This document shows positions 40,744 to 49,760 of a stretch of DNA of 57,528 nucleotides, one piece after another. Made by a program: the position numbers and the translations under genes. Where the stretch lies: positions 1 through 57,528 of the forward strand of contig DATLSH010000038.1 of assembly GCA_035534235.1 (NCBI GenBank). The letters are read 5' to 3'. The notes under the pieces were generated by a model. It worked only from the letters and a program-made list of their open reading frames with translations, did not search any database and had not been told where the DNA came from. The stretch's first letter is position 1, and every line of letters begins with the position of its first letter. This stretch comes from Bog-473 sp035534235. GTDB lineage: Bacteria; Actinomycetota; Acidimicrobiia; Acidimicrobiales; RAAP-2.

Positions 40744-43700
40744 ATGCCCCAATCGCCGGAACTCCTCGGTCGCCTCGACCCGTCCACGTCCAGCTACCTG
40801 CAGGCGCTGCGGGAGCGGGTCGTGATCTTCGATGGCGCCATGGGCACGAACCTGCAGTTGCTCGGGCTGAGCCCGGAAAACTTCGGCGGCCCCGAGCTCG
40901 AAGGCTGCAACGAGATCCTCATCGACTCCCGCCCCGACCTGATCTCCCAGGTGCACCGTTCCTTCTACGAGGTGGGGTGTGACGTCGTCGAGACCGGAAC
41001 CTTCGGCTCGTCCTCGGTGGTGCTGGCCGAGTACGGGTTGGCCGACCGCGCCCGTGCCCTCAGCCGCACCGGCGCCGAGCTGGCCCGGTCGGTGGCCGCC
41101 GAATTCTCGACCCCGGACCGTCCGCGTTGGGTGGCCGGGAGCATGGGGCCCGGCACGAAGTTCCCCACGCTCGGGCAGATCCCCTACGCCGCTTTGCGCG
41201 ACGCCTACGAGGAGCAGGCCCTCGGACTGCTGGAAGGGGGGGTCGACTTCCTCCTCATTGAGACGGTGTTCGACCTCCTGTCGGCCAAGTCGGCCATCAA
41301 CGGGGCCCGCCGCGCCATGGTGGCGCTCGACCGGATCGTCCCCCTCCAGGTCCAGGTGACCATTGAGCTGACCGGGCGCATGTTGCCCGGCACCGAGGTC
41401 GCCGCCGCCCTGACCGTGTTGGATGCGATGCAGGTCGACGTCGTCGGCCTCAACTGCGCCACCGGTCCGGTCGAGATGAGCGAGGCGCTCCGCCATCTTT
41501 CGTCGGCCAGCCGCGTCCCCATCGCCTGCGTCCCCAACGCCGGCCTGCCTTCGGTGGTCGACGGTCGCATGCACTACGACCTGACCCCCGAGCAGCTGGC
41601 CGAGCACCTGCACCGCTTCGTCACCGAGTTCGGCGTTTCGGCCATCGGGGGTTGCTGCGGCACGACACCGGAGCACCTGGCCGCCGTGGTGGCCAGCTGT
41701 GCCGACGCCCTGCCGGCCCCCCGGACTCCGGTCTTTGAGCCCTCGGCGGCGTCCATCTACACCTCGGTGCCCTTCCAGCAGGACACCTCGTTCCTGGTGG
41801 TGGGTGAGCGGACCAACGCCAACGGCTCGAAGCGCTTCCGCGAGGCCATGTTGGAAGGCGACTGGGACACGTGCGTGGCCATGGCCCGCGACCAGGTCAA
41901 GGAGGGCGCGCACCTCATAGACGTGTGCGTCGACTACACCGGGGCTGACGGCGTGTCGGACATGACCGAGGTGGCCAGCCGCTTCGCCACCCAGGCCAGC
42001 GTGCCCCTCATGGTCGACTCCACCGAGGGCCCGGTCGTCCGGGCTGCGCTGGAGTGGATCGGAGGGCGTCCCATCCTCAATTCGGTCAACCTCGAAGAGG
42101 GCGACGCACCCGGCACCCGGCTCGACACCTTCCTGCGCCTGGCCCGCGAGTTCGGGGCCGCCGTCGTCTGCACGTGCATCGACGAGGAGGGCCAGGCCCG
42201 CACGGCCGAGTGGAAACTGCGGTCCGCCCGCAATATCCGCGACATCGCGGTGGACCGCTACGGCCTGGCCCCCGAGGACCTGCTCTTCGACCCCCTGGCA
42301 CTGCCGCTCTCCACCGGCATGGAGGAGAGCCGTCAGGACGGGATCGAGACCATTGAGGGCATACGGGCCATCAAAGCCGAGCTGCCCGGGGTGTCCACCA
42401 TCCTCGGGCTCTCCAACGTGTCGTTCGGGCTCAATCCGGCCGCCCGCCAGGTGCTCAACTCGGTGTTCCTCCACGAGTGCGTGGAAGCCGGCCTGGACTC
42501 GGCCATCGTGCACGCGTCGAAGATCCTCCCGCTGGCCCGCATTGAGGAGCGGGCCAAGGAGATCAGCCTCGACCTGATCTACAACCGGCGCACCGACGAC
42601 TACGACCCGCTGCAGGAGCTCCTGGCCCTCTTCGACGGGGTCAAGGTCAATGCGAACGCCGCCGACGAGCATCTCGACTGGCCCGTCGATCGCCGGTTGT
42701 CCCAGCGCATCATTGACGGCAACCGCAACGGTCTGGAGGGGGACCTGACCGAGGCGCTCGACTCGGGGGTCGGCGCGCTGGCCATCGTCAACGAGATCCT
42801 GCTCGAAGGCATGAAGGTGGTGGGCGAGCGCTTCGCCTCCGGCGAGATGCAGCTGCCCTTCGTGCTCCAGTCGGCCGAGACCATGAAGGCCGCCGTCGCC
42901 TTCCTCGAGCCCTTCATGGAGAAGGCCGACCAGGGGGGCAAGGGCACCGTGGTCCTGGCCACCGTCAAGGGTGACGTGCATGACATCGGGAAGAACCTGG
43001 TGGACATCATCCTGACCAACAACGGGTACGAGGTGATCAACCTCGGGATCAAAATCGGCATCAACGAGATGATCATGGCCGCCGAGGAGCACAAGGCCGA
43101 TGCCATCGGCATGAGCGGGCTCCTGGTCAAGTCCACCCTGATCATGCGCGAGAACCTGGTCGAGCTCAACCAGCGCGACCTGGCTGACTTCCCGATCCTG
43201 CTGGGCGGGGCGGCGCTCACGCGCACCTATGTCGAACGGGATCTGCGGGAGATCTATGACGGCCGCCTCTTCTATGGCCGGGACGCCTTCGAGGGCCTGC
43301 GCACCATGGACCGGCTGGTCGAGTTGAAGAAGGGTGGCGACGAGGACCCGGCCTTCGGTCGGGAGATCTCGGAGCGCAATGTGCCCAAGCGGAGCCGTCT
43401 GGAGCCGCAGGACACCACCCCGGTCGAAGGCCAGCCGGCACGGGCCGACGTGGCCATGGACAACCAGCTCTTCCCCCCTCCCTTCGTCGGCACCCGGGTG
43501 GCCAAGGGCATCCCGATCGACGATATCGCCGAGTACCTCAACCTGACCGCCCTGTTCCGCAATCAGTGGGGCTTCCGGCCCGAGGGCGGCGAGGACGACA
43601 ACGAGTTCAAGACCAGGGTCAAGGCGACGCTGCGCGAGGAGCTCGGCAAGGCCAAGGAGGCCGACCTTCTCATCCCCCAGGTGGCGTACGGCCACTTCGC

Positions 43701-44253
43701 CGCCAACGCCGAGGGCAACGACCTCGTCATCTGGAAGGACGAAGCCCGGTCCTCGGAGTGGATGCGGTTCACCTTTCCTCGCCAGCGCAAGGAACCCTGG
43801 TTGTGCATTGCGGACTTCTTCCGCCCGGCCGGCAGCGGGGAGGAGGACTTCGCCAGCTTCATGCTCTGTACCATCGGCCCCCGGGCGTCCGAGGAAGCGG
43901 CGCGCCTGTTTGCCGAAAACCAGTACCAGAACTACCTCTTTCTGCACGGGCTGAGCGTGGAGATGGCGGAGGCCACCGCCGAGTACTGGCACCATCGCAT
44001 CCGTCAGGAGCTCGGCTTCGTCAACGAGGACGGTCCGTCACTGGCGGGGCTCTTCCGCCAGACCTACCGGGGTGGGCGCTACTCGTGGGGCTACCCGGCC
44101 TGTCCCGACCTCACGGACAACGCCAAGGTGGTGGAGCTCCTGGGTGGGGACCGCATCGGCGTGACCGTGAGTGAGGGGTTCCAGCTGCACCCCGAGCAAA
44201 CCACCGACGCCATCATCTGCCATCACCCGCAGGCCAAGTACTTCGTGGCCTGA
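40744..44253 (+). CDS. metH: Cobalamin-dependent methionine synthase
   Basis: A 1169-residue four-module enzyme moving a methyl group from methyltetrahydrofolate to homocysteine. Homocysteine domain about 20-325, with zinc ligands Cys238 (GLNCATGP), Cys304 and Cys305 (GGCCGTTPEH). Pterin domain from about 348 (LVVGERTNANGSKRF). Helical cap and B12 domain, with cobalt ligand His746 in DVHDIGKN. The C-terminal activation domain contains YSWGYPACPDL and binds SAM. All modules and key residues are present and the length is normal. ATG 40744 is probably leaderless. AhcY at 760 supplies homocysteine. Confidence 0.96.
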   Translation: MPQSPELLGRLDPSTSSYLQALRERVVIFDGAMGTNLQLLGLSPENFGGPELEGCNEILIDSRPDLISQVHRSFYEVGCDVVETGTFGSSSVVLAEYGLADRARALSRTGAELARSVAAEFSTPDRPRWVAGSMGPGTKFPTLGQIPYAALRDAYEEQALGLLEGGVDFLLIETVFDLLSAKSAINGARRAMVALDRIVPLQVQVTIELTGRMLPGTEVAAALTVLDAMQVDVVGLNCATGPVEMSEALRHLSSASRVPIACVPNAGLPSVVDGRMHYDLTPEQLAEHLHRFVTEFGVSAIGGCCGTTPEHLAAVVASCADALPAPRTPVFEPSAASIYTSVPFQQDTSFLVVGERTNANGSKRFREAMLEGDWDTCVAMARDQVKEGAHLIDVCVDYTGADGVSDMTEVASRFATQASVPLMVDSTEGPVVRAALEWIGGRPILNSVNLEEGDAPGTRLDTFLRLAREFGAAVVCTCIDEEGQARTAEWKLRSARNIRDIAVDRYGLAPEDLLFDPLALPLSTGMEESRQDGIETIEGIRAIKAELPGVSTILGLSNVSFGLNPAARQVLNSVFLHECVEAGLDSAIVHASKILPLARIEERAKEISLDLIYNRRTDDYDPLQELLALFDGVKVNANAADEHLDWPVDRRLSQRIIDGNRNGLEGDLTEALDSGVGALAIVNEILLEGMKVVGERFASGEMQLPFVLQSAETMKAAVAFLEPFMEKADQGGKGTVVLATVKGDVHDIGKNLVDIILTNNGYEVINLGIKIGINEMIMAAEEHKADAIGMSGLLVKSTLIMRENLVELNQRDLADFPILLGGAALTRTYVERDLREIYDGRLFYGRDAFEGLRTMDRLVELKKGGDEDPAFGREISERNVPKRSRLEPQDTTPVEGQPARADVAMDNQLFPPPFVGTRVAKGIPIDDIAEYLNLTALFRNQWGFRPEGGEDDNEFKTRVKATLREELGKAKEADLLIPQVAYGHFAANAEGNDLVIWKDEARSSEWMRFTFPRQRKEPWLCIADFFRPAGSGEEDFASFMLCTIGPRASEEAARLFAENQYQNYLFLHGLSVEMAEATAEYWHHRIRQELGFVNEDGPSLAGLFRQTYRGGRYSWGYPACPDLTDNAKVVELLGGDRIGVTVSEGFQLHPEQTTDAIICHHPQAKYFVA

Positions 44254-44261
44254 ACGCGGGG

Positions 44262-45884
44262 TCAGGTGGCTGCGTGGGCCGCCAGCACGGAATCCCGGGC
44301 GTGGTAGCTGGACCGGGTGAGGGGCGAGGCCTCGACGTGACGCACACCGAGGTCGGCACCCACCTCTTTCAGGCGTTCGAATTCCTCGGGAGCCCAATAA
44401 CGCGACACGGGTAGGTGGTCCCGGCTCGGTCGCAGGTACTGACCGATGGTGATGATCGACACCCCCACCGCGTGCAGGTCCGCCATGGTGGCGATCACCT
44501 CGTCCTCGCGTTCCCCGAGACCGACCATGAGACCGGACTTGGTCACGAGGCCCGCCGCTCCGGCCCGCGCCAGCACGGCCAGGCTCCTGGCGTACCCGGC
44601 CGAGGGTCGCACCGCACGCTGCAACCGGGCCACGGTCTCAATGTTGTGGTTCAGCACATCGGGTCGGGCGCCGAAGATCGTATGCAGCGACTCCGTGTCG
44701 CCCCGGCAGTCCGAGATCAGCACCTCGACCGTCACGCCCGGGGAGCGATCACGGATGGCGGTGACCGTCTCTGCCATCGCCCCCGCGCCGCCGTCGGCCA
44801 GGTCGTCGCGGGCCACGCAGGTCACCACGGCATGCCCGAGTGACATCCGCTGCACGGCGCGGGCCACCCGGTCGGGCTCATCAGGGGCGAGGGCGAGGGG
44901 ATGCCGGGTGTCGACTTGGCAGAACCCGCAAGCCCGCGTGCACCGCTCACCGTTGATCATGAAGGTGGCGGTCCCCTCGGACCAGCACTCATAGATGTTC
45001 GGGCATCCCGCTTCCTCACACACGGTGACCAGGCCCAGATTGTGGATTGTCTTGCCGAGCGAGGAGTACTCCTTGCCCATGCGCACCGGTACCCTCAACC
45101 AGGACGGCTTGCGTTCCGTGATCTCAAGGCCGGCCTCGGGGGACACGCCGGCCTGGCGCAATCGCCTGATGAGAGGTCGTTCTGCTTCGGAACCATTGTG
45201 GACCTGTGCCGTGGGGCCGGTCAGCACATCGTGGCGGTCGCTGCCACCCCGACCGAACATGGCAGCGGCCCGGGCGATGAAGGCCTCGGCGACCTCCTCC
45301 ATGGAAGTGTCGAATCGTTCTGCCCGCAGCGAGGTCACGGACCGGTCGGCGATACCGCACGGGACGATGTGCCCGAACATGGAAAGGTCACACTCGACGT
45401 TGAGCGCCACCCCGTGGAGGGTGCGCCTCATCCCGGACGCCCCCTTCACCGTGCGCACGCCGATGGCGGCGATCTTTCGGGGGTTCGGCCCTTCAGCGCC
45501 AACCCACACCCCCGGGTAGGCGCGCACGGATGTCGCATCACTGAGCCCGACATCGGCCAGGGTCCCGATGACCAGTTCTTCCAGCCGGTGCACGTGCGCC
45601 GGTCCGGCGGATGGTTCGTCGGGCACCGACACGATCGGGTAACCGACCAGCTGGCCGGGTCCGTGATAGGTGACGTCCCCCCCACGGTCGGTCCGCTCGA
45701 GCGTGGCGCCAACCGCCGCCGGATCGACCAGCACATGCCCAGGGTCGGCGTGGGCTCCCATGGTGTAGACGTGCGGATGCTGGAGCACCAGCAGGTAGTC
45801 GGACTCGGTGCCGGCCGCCAGCGCATGCTGCAGGGCGTATGCCTCGTGGTACGGGACGGTGCCCAGGGAGCGGATGCGCAGCAT
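44262..45884 (-). CDS. lipB-lipA: LipB-LipA fusion: octanoyltransferase joined to lipoyl synthase
   Basis: A single 540-residue frame. LipB occupies about 1-210, with GGDVTYHGPGQL (68-79), Lys137 in RKIAAIGVR and Cys176 in IVPCGIADR. It transfers octanoate from ACP to carrier lysines. A linker of about 40 residues leads to LipA (about 250-535), with the auxiliary cluster Cys289, Cys294, Cys300 (CEEAGCPNIYEC), the radical-SAM Cys315, Cys319, Cys322 (CTRACGFC) and RSSY at 524-527. LipA inserts the two sulfurs. No stop or frameshift separates the parts. It lies 11 bases after the E2 gene in an lpd-E2-lipBA operon. Confidence 0.93.
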   Translation of the reverse strand: MLRIRSLGTVPYHEAYALQHALAAGTESDYLLVLQHPHVYTMGAHADPGHVLVDPAAVGATLERTDRGGDVTYHGPGQLVGYPIVSVPDEPSAGPAHVHRLEELVIGTLADVGLSDATSVRAYPGVWVGAEGPNPRKIAAIGVRTVKGASGMRRTLHGVALNVECDLSMFGHIVPCGIADRSVTSLRAERFDTSMEEVAEAFIARAAAMFGRGGSDRHDVLTGPTAQVHNGSEAERPLIRRLRQAGVSPEAGLEITERKPSWLRVPVRMGKEYSSLGKTIHNLGLVTVCEEAGCPNIYECWSEGTATFMINGERCTRACGFCQVDTRHPLALAPDEPDRVARAVQRMSLGHAVVTCVARDDLADGGAGAMAETVTAIRDRSPGVTVEVLISDCRGDTESLHTIFGARPDVLNHNIETVARLQRAVRPSAGYARSLAVLARAGAAGLVTKSGLMVGLGEREDEVIATMADLHAVGVSIITIGQYLRPSRDHLPVSRYWAPEEFERLKEVGADLGVRHVEASPLTRSSYHARDSVLAAHAAT

Positions 45885-45895
45885 GTTCGGTGTGG

Positions 45896-47374
45896 TCAGA
45901 GCTCGGCTGCCCAGTCGCGGCTCCCGAGGAGCTCTGATACCCGGGCCAGGAACGAGGAGACGTAGGCACCGTCGACCGCCCGGTGATCCCAACTCACCCC
46001 GAGTATCCCGGTCGAGTGGATGGCGATCGACTCGGAGCCGTCCGCCTGGGTGACCACCACCGGGCGCCGGGCGATGCCGTCCGTGGCCAGGATGGCCACC
46101 TGGGGCTGATTGATGATGGGCACAGTGAAGAAGGTCCCGAATGGTCCGTCATTGGTGATGGAGAACGTCCCGCCGGAGATGTCATCGGCGTTCAGTTGGC
46201 GCCCCCGGGCCCGCTCCGCCAGGTCACGGATGCGGCGCGCCACCCCACGCAGGGTCACCTCTTCGGCTCGGTGGATCACCGGCACGATCAGCCCTTCGTG
46301 AGCCAGGTCGACGGCGATCCCCAAATTGACCTCGGCGTGCACGACGAGCGAATCGTCGAGCACCGAGGCGTTGAGGAGCGGAAAGTCACGGAGCGCCTCC
46401 ACGGCGGAACGGGCGATGAAGGGCAGGTAGGTGAGGGAGAAGCCCTCCTCGGCCCTGAAGCGCTCCCCCCAGGCCTTGCGCACCCGTTCGACCCCTTCGA
46501 AGTCGACCTCGTTGGCGATGAACGCATGGGGGGAGGTGGCCTTGGAGCGCACCATGTGCTCGGCCGTGCGGCGGCGCATGTTCGAGAAGGGGATGACCTG
46601 GTCCCCCGCCCGGCGGAACGAGGCCATGGATTGGGCGGGCGCCGGCTGGGCACCGACCATGGGACCGCTCGGGATGGAGGCGACGGCCACGGCTGGCGGG
46701 GTGGCTGGGGCCGAAACGGGAGGAGCAGGGGCAGCCGAGGGTGGGGCTGCAGGTGCGGCCGGAGGCGGAGTCGCATGGCGGGCGTCAATGACCTTCAGCA
46801 CGTCCTCCCTGGTGATGCGCCCACCCACTCCGGTGGCCGTCACCTCGGCGGCGGTGATCCCGCTCTCGGCGAGGAGTTTGCGCACCACCGGCGAAAGCAC
46901 CAGTGGTTCAGAGGCATCCGCACCGCTCGCAGCCGGTAGCTCGGCTTCCGGGGCCGGGGCGGGCGCCGGCGGCTCCGCAACCCCGGGTTGCGGTGGGGCA
47001 GGTGGGTCCGCGGATGGGGCTGCGGGTGGTGCCGCACGTGGGGGCGGTGGGGCCGCGGGTGGTTGCGGTGGGGCAGGTGGGTCCGCGGGTGGTGCCGCAG
47101 GTGACGTCTCGACCGCCGATGGAGCGTCACCACCAGCTGCCCCGTCGCCGATCACCGCCAGCTTGACTCCTACTTCGACGGTCTCCCCCTCGGGAACGAG
47201 AATCTCCGTCAGGACACCGGCGGCCGGTGAAGGGACCTCGGAGTCGACCTTGTCCGTCGATACCTCGAACAGCGGCTCGTCGCGCTCGACCTGCTCCCCG
47301 ACGGCCTTCATCCAACGGGTGACCGTTCCCTCGGTCACCGTCTCGCCCAGTTGCGGCATCACGACATCAGCCAA
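45896..47374 (-). CDS. sucB: Dihydrolipoamide acyltransferase (E2) of a 2-oxoacid dehydrogenase complex
   Basis: A 492-residue E2 core protein. One lipoyl domain (about 1-80) carries the lipoyl Lys42 in STDKVDSEVPSP. A long Ala/Pro linker follows, then a peripheral subunit-binding domain (SPVVRKLLAESGITAAEVTA...GGRITREDVL). The catalytic domain ends with SWDHRAVDGAYV (His464, Asp468). In actinobacteria this family serves the pyruvate and 2-oxoglutarate complexes, so the symbol is by tradition. Its ATG lies inside the end of lpd (8-base overlap). The lipoylation enzyme gene follows. Confidence 0.9.
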   Translation of the reverse strand: MADVVMPQLGETVTEGTVTRWMKAVGEQVERDEPLFEVSTDKVDSEVPSPAAGVLTEILVPEGETVEVGVKLAVIGDGAAGGDAPSAVETSPAAPPADPPAPPQPPAAPPPPRAAPPAAPSADPPAPPQPGVAEPPAPAPAPEAELPAASGADASEPLVLSPVVRKLLAESGITAAEVTATGVGGRITREDVLKVIDARHATPPPAAPAAPPSAAPAPPVSAPATPPAVAVASIPSGPMVGAQPAPAQSMASFRRAGDQVIPFSNMRRRTAEHMVRSKATSPHAFIANEVDFEGVERVRKAWGERFRAEEGFSLTYLPFIARSAVEALRDFPLLNASVLDDSLVVHAEVNLGIAVDLAHEGLIVPVIHRAEEVTLRGVARRIRDLAERARGRQLNADDISGGTFSITNDGPFGTFFTVPIINQPQVAILATDGIARRPVVVTQADGSESIAIHSTGILGVSWDHRAVDGAYVSSFLARVSELLGSRDWAAEL

Positions 47375-48782
47375 CGTGCAGTCCCCTTCCGGTCAGCGCC
47401 ATCACCGTCTCGCCGAAGGCCTCCGAAAGTGACGGGTGCGGCTGCATGAGGTGGGCCACCTCTTCGGGGAAGGCCTCCCAGTTGACGGCCAGGTACCCCG
47501 CTCCGAGCTGTTCGGTGACCCAAGGACCGGCCATGTGGACACCCAGGATCCTTCCGGCCGACCCGTCCGGCAACTGCTCGGCCACAACCTTGACCACACC
47601 GTCGGTGTCGCCGACGATGAGTGCTCGGCTGTTGCCGCCGAACGGGTCCTTCTTCGTCACTACGGCGATCCCGGCCGCCTTGGCTTGCGCCTCGGTCATC
47701 CCGCAGAATGCGACTTCGGGGTGGCAGTAGATGGCCCATGGCACCTTGCCGTAGTCGACGGGCAGGACGGGCTCGCCCAGCATCCCCTTGACCGCCACAA
47801 TGGCCTCGGCAAAGCCGACATGGGCCAGTTGGGGTGTTCCGGCCACCACATCGCCCACCGCCCACACCCCGGGCTCACCGGTGCGCTGATACCCGTCTGC
47901 CACAACGAACCCGCGCTCGTCTATCTGCACGGCGACCCCGTCGGCGACCAGTCCTTCGGTGCGTGGCCGCCGGCCGACGGAGACCACTATCGCTTCTACG
48001 TCGTAATTGTCTTCACCGGCGTGCACCGTGGTCACGTTGCCACCCGCCTCAGGGGTGTGCCCCCGGACCTGGACGCCGGTGACGATTTCGATCCCCCGCT
48101 TCTTGAAGCAACGGGTGATCAACCGGACGATGTCGTCGTCGCACCCGGTCAGTATGGAGTCCAGCGCCTCTAGCACTGTGACCTTGGCTCCCAGGTCCGA
48201 CAACAAGGAGGCGAACTCGCATCCGATCGCCCCACCTCCGACGACGGCCACCGAGCCGGGAATCTCCTTGAGGTCCAAGAATTCGTCGGATGTCATGACC
48301 CAGTGACCGTCGACGGGGAGACCGGGCAGTGTCCGGGGTACCGAACCGGCTGCCAGCACGACATTGCGCCCGATCAACACGCGTCCGGCGTCATCACCGT
48401 CGAGCACCTCGACGCGGCGACCGGCCTGCAGGGTCGCCGTCCCCGAGAAGATCGTGACATGGCGCCCCTTGAGCAACCCGGTCAAACCCTTGAAGAGCTT
48501 GTCGACGACGCTGTTCTTCCTCTCCTGGCTGACCGAGAACTCAAGGGTGGATGCGGCGACCCGGATGCCGAATTCACCCGCGCCGTGCACCGTCCGTTGC
48601 ACCGCGGCGGTCTCCAGGAATTCCTTGGCTGGCACGCAGCCCCGGTGCAGGCAGGTGCCCCCGACCTTGTCCCGCTCCACCACGGCTACCGAGAGGCCGG
48701 CGGCAGCGCCGTAGAGTGCGGTGGCGTACCCACCCGGCCCACCGCCGATCACGACTATGTCGAACTCGTCCTCAGCGCCCAT
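47367..48782 (-). CDS. lpd: Dihydrolipoyl dehydrogenase (E3)
   Basis: A 471-residue FAD-dependent enzyme that reoxidises dihydrolipoamide with NAD. IVVIGGGPGGYATALYGA binds FAD, GGTCLHRGCVPAKEF holds the redox disulfide Cys44/Cys49, and VAVVGGGAIGCEFASLL binds NAD. HPSLSEAF at 449-456 gives the His-Glu pair of the partner subunit. All catalytic residues are intact. ATG 48782 follows AGGAAGAGGGCAGGAAG. First gene of the lpd-E2-lipBA operon. Confidence 0.95.
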   Translation of the reverse strand: MGAEDEFDIVVIGGGPGGYATALYGAAAGLSVAVVERDKVGGTCLHRGCVPAKEFLETAAVQRTVHGAGEFGIRVAASTLEFSVSQERKNSVVDKLFKGLTGLLKGRHVTIFSGTATLQAGRRVEVLDGDDAGRVLIGRNVVLAAGSVPRTLPGLPVDGHWVMTSDEFLDLKEIPGSVAVVGGGAIGCEFASLLSDLGAKVTVLEALDSILTGCDDDIVRLITRCFKKRGIEIVTGVQVRGHTPEAGGNVTTVHAGEDNYDVEAIVVSVGRRPRTEGLVADGVAVQIDERGFVVADGYQRTGEPGVWAVGDVVAGTPQLAHVGFAEAIVAVKGMLGEPVLPVDYGKVPWAIYCHPEVAFCGMTEAQAKAAGIAVVTKKDPFGGNSRALIVGDTDGVVKVVAEQLPDGSAGRILGVHMAGPWVTEQLGAGYLAVNWEAFPEEVAHLMQPHPSLSEAFGETVMALTGRGLHVG

Positions 48783-48890
48783 CTTCCTGCCCTCTTCCTC
48801 TCTGCCGGCGACGCATCCGGAATCACCCGACAAGGCCGGTCACGGCGCCTGGCGAGCGCTGTCGCACCCGGCGCGTGCCTCCCGGCATCC

Positions 48891-48896
48891 TACTGT
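48891..48896 (+). promoter_or_regulatory. Probable -10 box of the leader peptide/membrane protein unit
   Basis: TACTGT lies 8 bases before ATG 48905. Confidence 0.4.
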
Positions 48897-48904
48897 TCAC
48901 CACG

Positions 48905-48973
48905 ATGCCTGAGCCCCAGCGCGCCGCTACGCCTGCAGCGATTCGTCGACCTGAGTCCGGGGCTCTGCCATGA
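48905..48973 (+). CDS. Possible 22-residue leader peptide
   Basis: ATG 48905 opens a 22-codon frame (MPEPQRAATPAAIRRPESGALP) that ends with a TGA overlapping the ATG of the next gene (ATGA at 48970). A TACTGT box 8 bases upstream would place the transcript start at or near this ATG. It may act only to deliver ribosomes to the membrane protein gene. No family is recognised. Confidence 0.35.
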   Translation: MPEPQRAATPAAIRRPESGALP

Positions 48974-49188
48974 GCTCACTGGGCGTGACCATCTTCGGGG
49001 TCTGCGCTCTCACCTTCATGATGGGCATGTACGCCCTGGAGCGCCGCGGGAGGCGTTTCATCCTGGCCTTCGCCGCCGGGTGCCTCCTCTCCGGCCTTTA
49101 CGGGTTTCTTGCCGGCGCGTGGCCGTTCGGCGTGGTCGAGGTCATATGGTCGGGGATCGCCCTGCGTCGCTTCGTGCGCCCGCACTAG
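48970..49188 (+). CDS. Small two-helix membrane protein of unknown function
   Basis: A 72-residue protein with a first hydrophobic segment (LGVTIFGVCALTFMMGMYAL), a basic loop (ERRGRRF) and a second hydrophobic span (ILAFAAGCLLSGLYGFLAGAWPFG). It ends in WSGIALRRFVRPH. Small proteins of this pattern are common in actinobacteria, without known function. There is no ribosome-binding site of its own, but an ATGA overlap with a 22-codon frame. It converges with rnhA, whose stop it overlaps by 4 bases. Confidence 0.65.
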   Translation: MSSLGVTIFGVCALTFMMGMYALERRGRRFILAFAAGCLLSGLYGFLAGAWPFGVVEVIWSGIALRRFVRPH

Positions 49189-49649
49189 CCGTGGGCACCT
49201 GCTCCCGTGTCGGCGGCCATCGTGGCCAATTCGTCGACCCGGTCGTTCCAACGGTCACCCGAGTGCCCCTTGACCCAGCGGAAGGTGACCCGGGTCGGTG
49301 AGGCCACCGCCAACTCAATCAGAGGCTCCCACAACTCCCGGTTGGCCACGGGCTTGTTCTGCGCGTTCCTCCAGTTGCGCCGCTGCCATCCCTGCCACCA
49401 GCGGTCGTTGAAGCACTTGACCACATAAGTGGAATCGCTCACCACTTCAATGCCAGGAGGTTCCTCCTCGGTCAGTGAGCGCAGCGCTTCGAGTGCGGCC
49501 ATGATCTCCATCCGCTGGTTGGTCGTGGCCGGATCCGCCCCGCTGGCGAAACGTCCTCCCGGCACGGCCCAGGCCCACCCACCCGGTCCCGGGTTCCCCC
49601 GGCAGGCACCGTCGGTGTACACGATGAGGGAGTCGGCGGTGGAGTCCAT
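49185..49649 (-). CDS. rnhA: Ribonuclease HI
   Basis: A 154-residue RNase H1 that cuts the RNA strand of RNA-DNA hybrids. YTDGACRGNPGPGGWAW (Asp13), QRMEIMAALEAL (Glu48), SDSTYVVKCF (Asp72) and KGHSGDRWNDRVD (Asp136) give the complete catalytic set, and the length is normal. ATG 49649 gives the standard N-terminus; longer in-frame forms run into the insertion sequence. It is transcribed away from the insertion element. Confidence 0.94.
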   Translation of the reverse strand: MDSTADSLIVYTDGACRGNPGPGGWAWAVPGGRFASGADPATTNQRMEIMAALEALRSLTEEEPPGIEVVSDSTYVVKCFNDRWWQGWQRRNWRNAQNKPVANRELWEPLIELAVASPTRVTFRWVKGHSGDRWNDRVDELATMAADTGAGAHG

Positions 49650-49690
49650 CAGATCGCCCCGAGGGGACTGGCGGCTTGAGCCGGCATGGG

Positions 49691-49718
49691 AATCGGGGTT
49701 CGGGGTGCCGCCCCGATT
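49691..49718. repeat. Left-end hairpin of the IS200/IS605-type element
   Basis: AATCGGGG (49691-49698) and CCCCGATT (49711-49718) are perfect inverted copies with a 12-base loop, about 40 bases before tnpA, where Y1 transposases bind a subterminal hairpin. Confidence 0.5.
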
Positions 49719-49745
49719 GCTTGCGAGGTTGTCACACCCGATCTG

Positions 49746-49751
49746 TACGGT
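49746..49751 (+). promoter_or_regulatory. Possible -10 box of tnpA
   Basis: TACGGT lies 9 bases before ATG 49761. Confidence 0.35.
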
Positions 49752-49760
49752 GATCGCATC

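Noticed and set aside
40705..43995. 1096-codon frame antisense to metH
   Set aside because: Low-complexity His/Gly/Asp-rich translation caused by GC-rich codon bias opposite a well-supported metH.
46940..47105. Repetitive GC-rich block as a repeat or recombination site
   Set aside because: It is the Ala/Pro linker between the lipoyl and subunit-binding domains of the E2 protein.
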